A DNA stretch of 64,000 nucleotides, taken from assembly GCA_012267415.1 (NCBI GenBank), contig JAAXGN010000122.1:62001-126000 (forward strand), read 5' to 3'. The DNA comes from Candidatus Poribacteria bacterium (lineage in GTDB: Bacteria > Poribacteria > WGA-4E > WGA-3G). Shown in pieces: positions 53,307 to 61,682 of this stretch; position 1 is the first letter of the stretch; every line of letters starts with the position of its first letter. The notes beneath the pieces were generated by a model, which searched no databases, had not been told where the DNA came from, and saw only the letters and a program-made list of their open reading frames with translations. The translations under genes and the position numbers were made by a program.

Positions 53307-54920
53307 CTATTCAAGTTCTTGGTGTTGATGTGTCAATACCGCTGCGATAAAATCCCTGAACAACGGATGGGGTGTGAGCGGTTTAGATTGAAATTCCGGA
53401 TGGAATTGTGAACCTATCATCCATGGATGGTCTGCCACCTCAGCGATTTCGACCAGACGCCCATCAGGGGAAACGCCACTAAGTGTTAGTCCAGCGTCAG
53501 CTAATTGTGATCGGTAATCGTTGTTCACTTCATAACGGTGTCGGTGTCGTTCTAAGATAATCGGTTGCTGATAGGCGTTGTAGCTGATCGTATTTTCTTT
53601 TAGCACACAAGGATAATGTCCGAGTCGCATTGTCGCGCCCTTGTCAGCGATTCCGCGTTGTTCTAACATCAGGTCTATGACGGGATAGGGGGTCTGTTCG
53701 TCTACTTCAGTGCTGTTTGCATTCTTTAGGTTCGCGACATTTCGTGCCAATTCTATGACAAGACACTGCATACCGAGACACAAACCGAAGTAAGGGATAC
53801 TGTTTTCACGAGCATATTTAACCGCCATAATCATCCCTTCAATGCCACGGTCACCGAACCCACCGGGGACCAAGATGCCATCAATGTTTTGGAACAGTGC
53901 ATCTAAATCTGTCTGTTCAGTTACATCCTCAGCTTCAATCCATTCTATATGGACTTCTGTGTTATTAGCGATTCCACCGTGTTTTATTGCTTCTTGCACA
54001 CTGATATACGCATCACACCCCGTCGTGTATTTCCCTACGATAGCGATATGCGCCTTATGTTGTGGATTTTTCAGTTTATCCACCATTGCGATCCATTCAG
54101 CGTCCAAGGTAGCACGTCTTTCAAGCCTTAACTTTTTTGAGACGAGGTGTCCCATACCCTGTTCTTCAAAGTTGAGTGGAATTTCATCAACACATTTTGT
54201 GTCTAATCCTTCTAAAATGAAGTCTTCACTTATACCACACAGAAGGGCGATTTTCCTGCGAACACTCTCATCAATGTGTTGACTTGTTCTGCATAACAGT
54301 AAGTCCGGATGTACACCTAATTCCTGAAGTTTGCGGATACTGTGCTGAGTCGGTTTACTCTTGCTTTCACCGTTTGGGAGTGTGTAGATAAGTGAAACGT
54401 GGAGAAATAACGTGTTTTCTCTACCGACTTCAACAGCCATTTGTCTGATAGCTTCAACAAACGGTAGCATTTCAAAGTCACCAATTGTGCCGCCAATCTC
54501 CGTGATGACGATGTCAACAGCGTTGTCTTTACCGATCTGATAGATGCGGCGTTTGATTTCATCGGTAATATGTGGTATTAATTGAACCGTTTGTCCGAGA
54601 TAATCACCGCGGCGTTCTTTTTCTATCACTTCAAGATAGACAGAACCGGTTGTAAAGTTTGATTGCTGGTTTAGGTCAACACCGAAGAAACGTTCATAGT
54701 TCCCTACGTCCAGATCAGTTTCAGCACCGTCGTGTGTTACAAATACTTCCCCGTGTTGGAATGGGTTCATTACACCTGCGTCAACATTCAAGTACGGGTC
54801 AATTTTGACGACATTTACTTTGAATCCACGGTTTATGAGGAGTCTCCCTAACGATGCAGTTGTTATACCTTTTCCTATTCCCGATATAACGCCACCTGTA
54901 ACGAATATGTATTTTGTCAT
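53307..54920 (-). CDS. pyrG: CTP synthase
   Basis: A 537-residue enzyme with the full amidoligase (MTKYIFVTGGVISGIGKGIT, KIDPYLNVDAG, EIGGTIGDFEMLPF) and glutamine amidotransferase parts (GLCLGMQC, with the nucleophilic Cys; FHPEFQSKP for His-Glu). It converts UTP, ATP and glutamine to CTP. Its direct partner in the operon, kdsB (10 bp upstream), consumes CTP to make CMP-Kdo. AAGGGA lies before the ATG. The length (about 535-550 in the family) and motifs are complete, and the stop is TAG (ELE-stop). Confidence 0.98.
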   Translation of the reverse strand: MTKYIFVTGGVISGIGKGITTASLGRLLINRGFKVNVVKIDPYLNVDAGVMNPFQHGEVFVTHDGAETDLDVGNYERFFGVDLNQQSNFTTGSVYLEVIEKERRGDYLGQTVQLIPHITDEIKRRIYQIGKDNAVDIVITEIGGTIGDFEMLPFVEAIRQMAVEVGRENTLFLHVSLIYTLPNGESKSKPTQHSIRKLQELGVHPDLLLCRTSQHIDESVRRKIALLCGISEDFILEGLDTKCVDEIPLNFEEQGMGHLVSKKLRLERRATLDAEWIAMVDKLKNPQHKAHIAIVGKYTTGCDAYISVQEAIKHGGIANNTEVHIEWIEAEDVTEQTDLDALFQNIDGILVPGGFGDRGIEGMIMAVKYARENSIPYFGLCLGMQCLVIELARNVANLKNANSTEVDEQTPYPVIDLMLEQRGIADKGATMRLGHYPCVLKENTISYNAYQQPIILERHRHRYEVNNDYRSQLADAGLTLSGVSPDGRLVEIAEVADHPWMIGSQFHPEFQSKPLTPHPLFRDFIAAVLTHQHQELE

Positions 54921-54930
54921 TTTATTCCCT

Positions 54931-55683
54931 TCAAAGATGAGGGCCTCCCTTTTCTAAAATCGCTTTTACTTTTTCTAAATCTGCGGGTACATCAACACCG
55001 ATAAGAGGTGTATCGGTTTCGACCACATGAATTTGCACACCGTTTTCCAACAGACGCAACTGTTCTAAATTCTCGGAAATTTCATAAGGTGTACGTTCCC
55101 AGATTGTGAAAGCGAGTAATTGTTCTTTTCGGAACGCGTATAATCCGATGTGTTTGAATACTGAAGTGTTTCCGTTAATGCTCGGTTCTGTGTTTGCGGG
55201 TGAACTCGGTATTGACCCTCTTGAAAAGTATAACGCATCGCCCTGAAGATTAGTGACAACTTTTACGATGTTCCTATTGCGGTAATCTTCAATCGTATCT
55301 ATCCGCTCTTTCAAAGTTGTGACCTGTATATCCGGTCTATCAATAAAAGGTTGGAGCATGAGATCAATCTGTTGTGGTTCAAGGAGAGGTTCATCACCTT
55401 GTATATTGACAACGATATCACATTCTATTTTCTTGGCGACTATTGTCACACGGTCGGTTCCTGTGGGACAATCCGGGGTCATTTCTACGTTTCCACCGAA
55501 ACTTTTCACAGCATTATAAATCCGTTGGTCATCTGTAGCGACAATAACTTGGTTGAGAAGTTTTGACTGAGACGCGCGTTCATATACATGCTGCACCATC
55601 GGTTTTCCCAAAATATCTGCTAAAGGTTTCCCCTCAAACCGAGTTGAGGCATATCGTGCTGGTATAATGGCTATACTTTTCAA
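54931..55683 (-). CDS. kdsB: 3-deoxy-manno-octulosonate cytidylyltransferase
   Basis: A 250-residue enzyme that activates Kdo with CTP to CMP-Kdo for LPS core assembly. It has the typical IIPARYASTRFEGKPL, VIVATDDQRIYNAV, CPTGTDR and VVNIQGDEPLLEP motifs and the two-domain length. It starts with TTG at 55683, overlapping the symporter stop (TTGA, four bases), the only start that matches the family N-terminus. This placement suggests translational coupling to the sodium symporter gene, and pyrG follows 10 bp later to supply CTP. Its presence is the best evidence for a Gram-negative envelope in this organism. Confidence 0.97.
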   Translation of the reverse strand: MKSIAIIPARYASTRFEGKPLADILGKPMVQHVYERASQSKLLNQVIVATDDQRIYNAVKSFGGNVEMTPDCPTGTDRVTIVAKKIECDIVVNIQGDEPLLEPQQIDLMLQPFIDRPDIQVTTLKERIDTIEDYRNRNIVKVVTNLQGDALYFSRGSIPSSPANTEPSINGNTSVFKHIGLYAFRKEQLLAFTIWERTPYEISENLEQLRLLENGVQIHVVETDTPLIGVDVPADLEKVKAILEKGGPHL

Positions 55684-57464
55684 TCGTCTGTTCTCTTTTC
55701 GCGTGGTAGATTCTTATACATGATATATCCTGATATAATTGCTATTGATAGAAAGCTTAATCCTATAGCGGTAAAACCTAATAGTAGTTTACCAATACTG
55801 AATAGGAATGTGTAGATGAAGATGACACCGACTATCCAATTGACCAATGCTGGTGTTCTGGTTTCTGCATAAGTCTGTTGTCTGTTAGTATCATCTGATT
55901 CCTCTTTAATTTCTGCTGCGATTAACATCCATCCTATTTTGCTGGGTTTAACCTTACTATAGAATTTGGTGAGAGTTTCTGTAGAAACAGGTTCAGTGAT
56001 AAATGTAACGACCACCCATACCACTGTTGAGATTGGCACAATAATCAACATCTGTATTGCGAATTCATTGGTTTGCGGTAACGTGAACACAACAATAGAT
56101 ACGACTAAAGCTGCTAACATGGCTGATATTTCTGACCATGCGTTTATTCGCCACCAATACCATCGTAGGATCTGGACGAGTCCGATACCCGCATTCAGTG
56201 CAATAAGAAATTTCCATGCCCCCGCAATGGAATCCATGAAGAGACTTGTTACACCGGCAACTATCATAATGAGGATGACAGCTAATCTGGAAATTGCGAC
56301 GTAGTGTTGCGGCTCTGCTTCAGGTTTTAAGAAGCGTTTATAAAAGTCGTTAACGAGATATGAGGCTCCCCAATTCAGGTGTGTGTCAATTGTTGACATG
56401 AAGGCTGCTAAGAAGGCTGTTAACATCAATCCGAGGAGACCGACAGGTAAATATTCCAGCATAAGCAGGGGATAACCGGCTTCTGGGTCTTGTAACATCG
56501 GATTTGCGTGATTAGGATCTCCTAAGTTTGGGTAGACGACCATGGCAACCAATGCAACGAGTATCCAGGGCCACGGACGGAGTGTGTAGTGGGCGATGTT
56601 GAACCATAACGTTGCAAGAAGTGTATGTCTCTCATTCTTTGCTGCGAACATACGTTGCGCAATGTATCCGCTTCCATCCACGCCGTTTGATGCCCACCAT
56701 TGCATGCCGAGATACACGCCGAACGTTATGATAGCCATTTTACCAGCACTAAAATCGGGTGTGAAGTTTAGTATCTGGTTTTCTGCTCCATATATGTCAG
56801 TCAGTTTTTCTTTTATCACACCGACACCACCAATTTTGTTGACAGCAATAATTGCAAGTGCGATTGAACCTACCATCGCCATACCGAATTGGACGATGTC
56901 TGTCATCACAACACCCCAAAAACCTGATAACGCACAGTAGATTCCTGCGATTAAAAGACATGCCAAGACTACGATGACTTTTGTGGATGCAGTATCAGGT
57001 AAGTTCAGTGTAAGCACGACGATTTTCTGCATTGCAAGGATGACCCATCCCATCGTAATGCAGTTTATCGGTAAACCGATATAGAGTGCGCGGAACCCAC
57101 GGAGAAAACTGGCGGATGGGCCTGAGTATCGGAGTTCGGTAAATTCGACATCGGTGATGATTTCTGACCGTCTCCAGAGTCGGGCGAACAGGAAGGTTGC
57201 CAACATGCCGCTGAGGACTGCGTTCCACCATAGCCAGTTCCCCGCAATTCCATCTTCAACGACAAGACCCGTTACTGCAAGCGGTGTATCTGCGGCGAAG
57301 GTGGTTGCTACCATAGAGGTGCCAGCTAACCACCATGGAAGATTTCGTCCTGATATAAAAAACTCGTTCATATCCTTACCGGCACGTTTGGAAAAATAGA
57401 TACCGAGTCCGAGTGCAAATAGGATATATCCGATTATTATTGCCCAGTCAATGGCTGAAATCAT
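55680..57464 (-). CDS. Sodium:solute symporter family transporter
   Basis: A 594-residue SSS-family transporter with about thirteen transmembrane helices. It begins AIDWAIIIGYILFALGLGIY and has the SSS signature GRNLPWWLAGTSMVATTFAADTP, LLGLMLTAFLAAFMSTIDTHLNW (helix 8-9 region with T/S-rich sodium site) and a long C-terminal hydrophilic loop of about 60 residues. It imports an unknown solute, perhaps a sugar or amino acid. It is the first gene of the kdsB-pyrG-larA-like operon, with CGGAG before the ATG. The closeness of its stop to kdsB suggests coupling rather than a functional link. Confidence 0.88.
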   Translation of the reverse strand: MISAIDWAIIIGYILFALGLGIYFSKRAGKDMNEFFISGRNLPWWLAGTSMVATTFAADTPLAVTGLVVEDGIAGNWLWWNAVLSGMLATFLFARLWRRSEIITDVEFTELRYSGPSASFLRGFRALYIGLPINCITMGWVILAMQKIVVLTLNLPDTASTKVIVVLACLLIAGIYCALSGFWGVVMTDIVQFGMAMVGSIALAIIAVNKIGGVGVIKEKLTDIYGAENQILNFTPDFSAGKMAIITFGVYLGMQWWASNGVDGSGYIAQRMFAAKNERHTLLATLWFNIAHYTLRPWPWILVALVAMVVYPNLGDPNHANPMLQDPEAGYPLLMLEYLPVGLLGLMLTAFLAAFMSTIDTHLNWGASYLVNDFYKRFLKPEAEPQHYVAISRLAVILIMIVAGVTSLFMDSIAGAWKFLIALNAGIGLVQILRWYWWRINAWSEISAMLAALVVSIVVFTLPQTNEFAIQMLIIVPISTVVWVVVTFITEPVSTETLTKFYSKVKPSKIGWMLIAAEIKEESDDTNRQQTYAETRTPALVNWIVGVIFIYTFLFSIGKLLLGFTAIGLSFLSIAIISGYIMYKNLPREKRTDD

Positions 57465-57589
57465 GCGATTTTTCTCCGAAGGAATTAAGATAATTTAGCG
57501 TAATTTTGGCAATAAATCAAGTAAAAACTGTTTTTCATTGGCATAAGCAAAGTAAAAGTGTTAAACTTTTTATGTTAAAAAACAGAATT

Positions 57590-57689
57590 AAGCAATATTA
57601 AATAATTGAATTATCAATACCGTAGGGGCGGGGTCTCCCCGCCCGTCATCAACGTGCCACCTGCAAATTTAATATTCAAACTTGCTTAG
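57590..57689. repeat. Candidate TIR element with family A palindrome
   Basis: A family A palindrome at 57621-57645 is flanked by AAGCAATATTAAAT on the left (57590) and the inverted pair AATATTAAATTTGC with AAGCAAGTTTG on the right. The arms are imperfect, so the element call is tentative, the palindrome firm. Confidence 0.5.
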
Positions 57690-57720
57690 GTGATATTCGA
57701 AACATAAAGGAGTAAAAAAG

Positions 57721-58518
57721 GTGAAACGTACTGTTTTTGTTTTCTTATGTGTGTTTTTGTTAGCACAAATAAATGGACTGTATGCAGATGTGTTGGATCC
57801 GGATCTGGTGCTTTATTTTGATTTTGAAGAGTTTAGCGGTAATACCGTTATTGAGAAATCTGGACGGGGTTACGATGGTAAAATTAATGGAAACGTTAAG
57901 CAGTCTAACGATGGAAAATTTGGTAAAGCAGCTGAGTTTACATCAGGGGGTTTTCTTGATTTAGACGGTCCAAACATTAATCCTGACGATATACCGACTG
58001 AAGGGATGAGTGTCGTTGCTTGGATTAATGTTGATGCGATAGCGGACATGGCGATTTTCAATGCTCGTGCACAGGATGGGACATGGTTGGTTCATCCTGA
58101 AGCACGTGGTGACGGTAATTTTCGTTGGCTCAATCGTGGTCCTAATCCAAATCGGACGATTTTTGATATCCGTGGAGGCACAAACAAAGCAAAGGAATGG
58201 GTGCATTACGCAGGGACATACAGCCGGGAAGAAGGAGAAGCATTTCTCTATATTAACGGTGAACAGGTTGGTCATGAGAAAGCAAGATTGGACACACCTA
58301 TCGCTGGAGACTGGGGACAGGGTGCGCGTGTTGGTTACAATATTGATGATAACCGTCCTTTTGCTGGGTTGATGGATGAACTGAATGTGTGGAAACGTGG
58401 TTTAACGCAGGAGGAGGTAAAATCTATCATGGAATTCGGTATGATTGAACATCTTGCTGTAGAAGCGCGTGGAAAGTTGGCAACAACATGGGGCCGGTTG
58501 AAAGGGACAAAGCGTTAA
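57721..58518 (+). CDS. Secreted LamG-type concanavalin-like lectin protein
   Basis: A 265-residue protein starting at GTG 57721 with AAAGGAG upstream. It has a signal peptide (1-22, LLAQINGLYADV), one LamG/Laminin_G_3-type beta sandwich (LVLYFDFEEFSGNTVIEKSG; GYDGKINGN; FGKAAEFTSGGFLDLDG; MSVVAWINVD; WVHYAGTYSREEGEAFLYIN; GLMDELNVWKRGLTQEEV) that fills most of the chain and the C-terminal motif KLATTWGRLKGTKR. It probably binds a glycan outside the cell. The same C-terminal motif is found in the two lamin-tail proteins, although their domains differ. No neighbour suggests an operon. Confidence 0.88.
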   Translation: MKRTVFVFLCVFLLAQINGLYADVLDPDLVLYFDFEEFSGNTVIEKSGRGYDGKINGNVKQSNDGKFGKAAEFTSGGFLDLDGPNINPDDIPTEGMSVVAWINVDAIADMAIFNARAQDGTWLVHPEARGDGNFRWLNRGPNPNRTIFDIRGGTNKAKEWVHYAGTYSREEGEAFLYINGEQVGHEKARLDTPIAGDWGQGARVGYNIDDNRPFAGLMDELNVWKRGLTQEEVKSIMEFGMIEHLAVEARGKLATTWGRLKGTKR

Positions 58519-58640
58519 ACCGACAACAACATGCATCCTTGATTGTACTTCACTGTATGAAAATAATCTTGATTATGGCTGTAGCACATTCATCCTTGAT
58601 TGTGCTTCTTTTAATATCTTTAACACCTGAATACTGAATA

Positions 58641-59510
58641 CTAATAACTTATGTTACTGAGTCGTGCATGTGCTGTTACATGGAGGGGTAAGAAGAAGGG
58701 ACGTTTTGATGTAAGAACTTCTTGACGGATTCTAACTGCTAATGTTTCGACGCCAACCTCTTCTGCTGTAGCGATTCCGTATTCTTCTATGAGGGGTAGG
58801 AGACTTTGAAAAATCGTCTCCATGTATCTGTATCCTGACCAATTTTCTGCTGCACCGATAGGGGAGTGGAGGTGTATTTGCGGTGCCGGTAGACCCGCTT
58901 GGATAAAGGTACGGTACAAACCTATCCCCATGTCAAGATATGCACCAGAATGTTCAAAGACTTCTAAAATCCATTGAATGAGCTGATTAATGAGTGGCGT
59001 ATCCGGATGGCATAAAGCAGGATAAAGTGTGTACTCCGGTTCTTGAAACGCAACAATACCGTTGGGTTTTAAGTGTGAGATGAGTTTACCGAAAGCCTTT
59101 TGCGGCTTTGCCATATACATTAAGACGAACCGTCCGACAAGCGCGTCAAATTTGTGGTGAAAAGTCAGCTTCCGTGCATCAGCTGCGATGAATTCGATGT
59201 TTCTTATTTTCGCGTCTGCTGCTCTTTGACGCGCCGTTTCGAGGATGTTTGAATTGATATCAACCCCGACGACCTGTCCTGATGTGCCGACAAGGTCCGC
59301 GAGCATGAATGCGACATCACCTGCACCGCTGCCGATCTCCAAGACGCGCATCCCTTCTGAAATACCAGCACGTTCACAAAGAAGTCGCGTTGATTCTCCA
59401 TAAATTCTCGATTGTTCTATGAGACGTGTCGTTTCATGGGAGGTACGTCCTAAGGTATAGGTGGCATCTCTATGAGGTTCGGATGTCTGCCCTGCATCGG
59501 TTTTAGTCAT
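58641..59510 (-). CDS. SAM-dependent methyltransferase (UbiE-like), paralogue 1
   Basis: A 289-residue methyltransferase with the class I core: VLEIGSGAGDVAFMLADLVG near 57 (motif I), GQVVGVDINSNIL (acidic end of strand 2), FIAADARKLTF (motif II region) and FDALVGRFVLMYMAKPQ. The C-terminal half (AFQEPEYTLYPALCHPDTPL and the YRYMETIFQSLLPLIEEY segment) is shared with its tandem paralogue at 59523-60359 and lacks any known cofactor motif. The substrate is unknown. It lies 12 bp after its paralogue on the same strand, in a likely operon. Confidence 0.82.
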   Translation of the reverse strand: MTKTDAGQTSEPHRDATYTLGRTSHETTRLIEQSRIYGESTRLLCERAGISEGMRVLEIGSGAGDVAFMLADLVGTSGQVVGVDINSNILETARQRAADAKIRNIEFIAADARKLTFHHKFDALVGRFVLMYMAKPQKAFGKLISHLKPNGIVAFQEPEYTLYPALCHPDTPLINQLIQWILEVFEHSGAYLDMGIGLYRTFIQAGLPAPQIHLHSPIGAAENWSGYRYMETIFQSLLPLIEEYGIATAEEVGVETLAVRIRQEVLTSKRPFFLPLHVTAHARLSNISY

Positions 59511-59522
59511 GATCGAATTCGT

Positions 59523-60359
59523 TTATGTCGGGAGGGTAACGTGTGCTGTGATATGTGGGGGTAACAAAACAGGTCGTTTCGATGCAGCAACTTCTTTCCG
59601 GAGACGACTTGCAAGCGTATCAACATCTAATTCATCAGCTGTTGTAATTTTGTAAGCCTCAAGGAGTGGTAAGATACTGCGAAAACTGTTTTCAAGGTAT
59701 GCATATCCGTGCCAGTCTTCGGGGCCTCCCATCGGTGCTTCAAAATGTAATGTAGGTTCTGGCAATCCCGCATCAATGAAGGTTTTATAGAGGTCCATAC
59801 CCATCTCTACATGTGCGCCTGATTGTTCAAAAACGGTACGTCCCCACTCAATTAGATTGTTCATCAATGGTGTATCTGGATGGACTGCGGCATTATAAGG
59901 AGAAAATTCTACCTCTTGGAAAGCCACGATGCCACCGGGTTGTAAGTGTTTTACCAGATGTTTGAGAGCGTCTGCAGGTTCACCCATATACATGAGGACG
60001 AGTCTGCCGACGATTGCATCAAAGTCGTTTGGGAGTTCAAGCGTTCTTGTGTCCCCTGCAATGAATTCAATGTTGTTAAATTGTGCTTCTGCTGCGCGTA
60101 CCTTTGCTGTTTCGAGGATATCAGGGTTCACATCTACGCCGATAACTGTGCCTTCATCGCCGACAAATTCTGCAAGTGTAAGTGCAACATCACCTGCACC
60201 ACTGCCGACGTCAAGTACTTTCATGCCTTTTGCGATTCCACTTCTCAGGAAGAACCGGCGCGTTACATCGTCATAGAGTTGTGATTGTTTGATCAATCGT
60301 TCTGTTTCAGATTCACTACGTCCCATTGTATATTCTGCGTCTCTGTTTTGTTTGCTCAT
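59523..60359 (-). CDS. SAM-dependent methyltransferase (UbiE-like), paralogue 2
   Basis: A 278-residue close paralogue of the downstream gene (58641-59510). It has VLDVGSGAGDVALTLAEFVG, GTVIGVDVNPDILETAKVRA, FIAGDTRTLELPNDFDAIVG and the shared C-terminal blocks FQEVEFSPYNAAVHPDTPLM and YAYLENSFRSILPLLEAYKI. The pair probably arose by tandem duplication and may act on similar substrates. GAGGAAATAAACTGAC precedes the ATG. The absence of a ubiquinone or menaquinone gene nearby argues against a ubiE function, so only methyl transfer to an unknown acceptor is proposed. Confidence 0.83.
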   Translation of the reverse strand: MSKQNRDAEYTMGRSESETERLIKQSQLYDDVTRRFFLRSGIAKGMKVLDVGSGAGDVALTLAEFVGDEGTVIGVDVNPDILETAKVRAAEAQFNNIEFIAGDTRTLELPNDFDAIVGRLVLMYMGEPADALKHLVKHLQPGGIVAFQEVEFSPYNAAVHPDTPLMNNLIEWGRTVFEQSGAHVEMGMDLYKTFIDAGLPEPTLHFEAPMGGPEDWHGYAYLENSFRSILPLLEAYKITTADELDVDTLASRLRKEVAASKRPVLLPPHITAHVTLPT

Positions 60360-60414
60360 GTCAGTTTATTTCCTCTCGGGCCTAATCCCCACATTTGAAT
60401 ATGATAGTAAGGTG

Positions 60415-61605
60415 TTACAGTGTAATGGATTGATAAAATTGGATTTTGCCATTCTTAATAGTATTTATCACCGAACTTTTGATTGCATGTCTATTTTCAG
60501 TAAAATGTGACAACGTTGTAGCACCTTTATAGTGCTGTGTCCTCTCAATTTCGTCTCGAATTGCTGTAGGTGTTAAATCGGTTGTTCTACGGATTGCGTC
60601 AAGGACAATAGTCGCAGCGTCATATCCGAGAGCTGCTGGACCATCAGGTGGAATGCCAAACCGTTCCATATAAGCAGCAACAAATTGGTTTCCTTTTTCA
60701 CTTAGTTGCGCACCGTGTGAAAAGTGATTAGCAAAAAAACTCCCTTCAACCGCCATTCCCCCGATTTGCACCAAATCCGGACGATCCCATCCATCACCAC
60801 CGAGAAAAGTTGCGGATATGTTGAATTCAGTAGATTTTGCCTGTTTCACCGCCAGCGGAAAATCAGGACCTAATCCTGCCAAAAAGACAACATCTACTGC
60901 GGGGTCAATTGCAGCGATGGCCACTAACTGATCCGTAAAATCTGTCTCCGCCGTGTCGTAATATTGATGTGCTTCAATAGTACCACCTTGGTCCGTAAAG
61001 TCTCGAATAAAAGCGTTGGATAGTCCCTCTGAATAGGTGCTTCCTGCTTCCGTTAGCACTGCGGCAGACATCGCTTCTAACGTCTTAATCGCAAAATTTG
61101 CCATCACCCGTCCTTGGTAGGGATCTGTGTATGCTCCCATAAAAGTGTAGTAACTATCTTCGGTCACTTTCGGATTCGTTGGATAAGTAGTTACCATAGG
61201 AATGCGGTGCTGTTCAACAATAGGACCAATAGCCATTGCAATCGTAGAGTAGTCAGGACCGACAATCGCAAGGACACCTTCAGCAACAAGATCATTTGCA
61301 TGTCGCACACTGAGTGAACCGTCCCTTTTGTCATCTCTGATGAGAAGTTCTATCGGTACCCCATTGATCCCGCCTGCTTCATTGGCGAGGGCAACCGCTA
61401 TCTCAGCACCGTTCCGTGTTGTTCCTGGATCGGGTGGACTATAGATTAGACCGATCTTGATTTTTGTTGCTGATTCTTGTGGTGGAATGATTGGTTGAAT
61501 TCGCTCACATCCTAAAAGAATTATGCCGAACAAGATGAAAACTGAGGAGAGAATGACATGAATTACTTTGTCTATAACTATTGTCGTCTTCTTATTATAA
61601 AACAT
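60415..61605 (-). CDS. Branched-chain amino acid-type periplasmic binding lipoprotein
   Basis: A 396-residue type I periplasmic binding protein of the LivK/Peripla_BP_6 class. ILFGIILLGCERI is a lipoprotein signal (Cys near 34), followed by IKIGLIYSPPDPGTTRNGAEIAVALANEAGGING, IRDDKRDGSLSVRHANDLVAEGVLAIVGPDYS and IPMVTTYPTNPKVTEDSYYTF, which is the family's ligand region. It binds a small ligand for an ABC transporter, here anchored in the membrane. No permease or ATPase gene follows in the window, so its transporter is elsewhere. ATG 61605 (AAAGG upstream) is preferred over a start at 61668. A hairpin separates it from the TonB receptor gene. Confidence 0.85.
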   Translation of the reverse strand: MFYNKKTTIVIDKVIHVILSSVFILFGIILLGCERIQPIIPPQESATKIKIGLIYSPPDPGTTRNGAEIAVALANEAGGINGVPIELLIRDDKRDGSLSVRHANDLVAEGVLAIVGPDYSTIAMAIGPIVEQHRIPMVTTYPTNPKVTEDSYYTFMGAYTDPYQGRVMANFAIKTLEAMSAAVLTEAGSTYSEGLSNAFIRDFTDQGGTIEAHQYYDTAETDFTDQLVAIAAIDPAVDVVFLAGLGPDFPLAVKQAKSTEFNISATFLGGDGWDRPDLVQIGGMAVEGSFFANHFSHGAQLSEKGNQFVAAYMERFGIPPDGPAALGYDAATIVLDAIRRTTDLTPTAIRDEIERTQHYKGATTLSHFTENRHAIKSSVINTIKNGKIQFYQSITL

Positions 61606-61632
61606 CAAAAAACCTTTCGCGCAAAAAGTGTA

Positions 61633-61670
61633 ACTTGTTAGGAAACGTTGCGATGTGTTTCCTAACAAGT
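61633..61670. terminator. Strong hairpin between the TonB receptor and binding-protein genes
   Basis: A perfect 14-bp stem (ACTTGTTAGGAAAC and its complement) with a ten-base loop lies 13 bp after the receptor stop. On the minus strand TTACACTTTTT follows, as expected for an intrinsic terminator. Confidence 0.8.
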
Positions 61671-61682
61671 GTAAAGCGACTC

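Noticed and set aside
58519-58640. Direct repeats CATCCTTGATTGT downstream of the LamG gene
   Set aside because: Two imperfect copies only, no hairpin and no match to the repeat families; probably a small local duplication.
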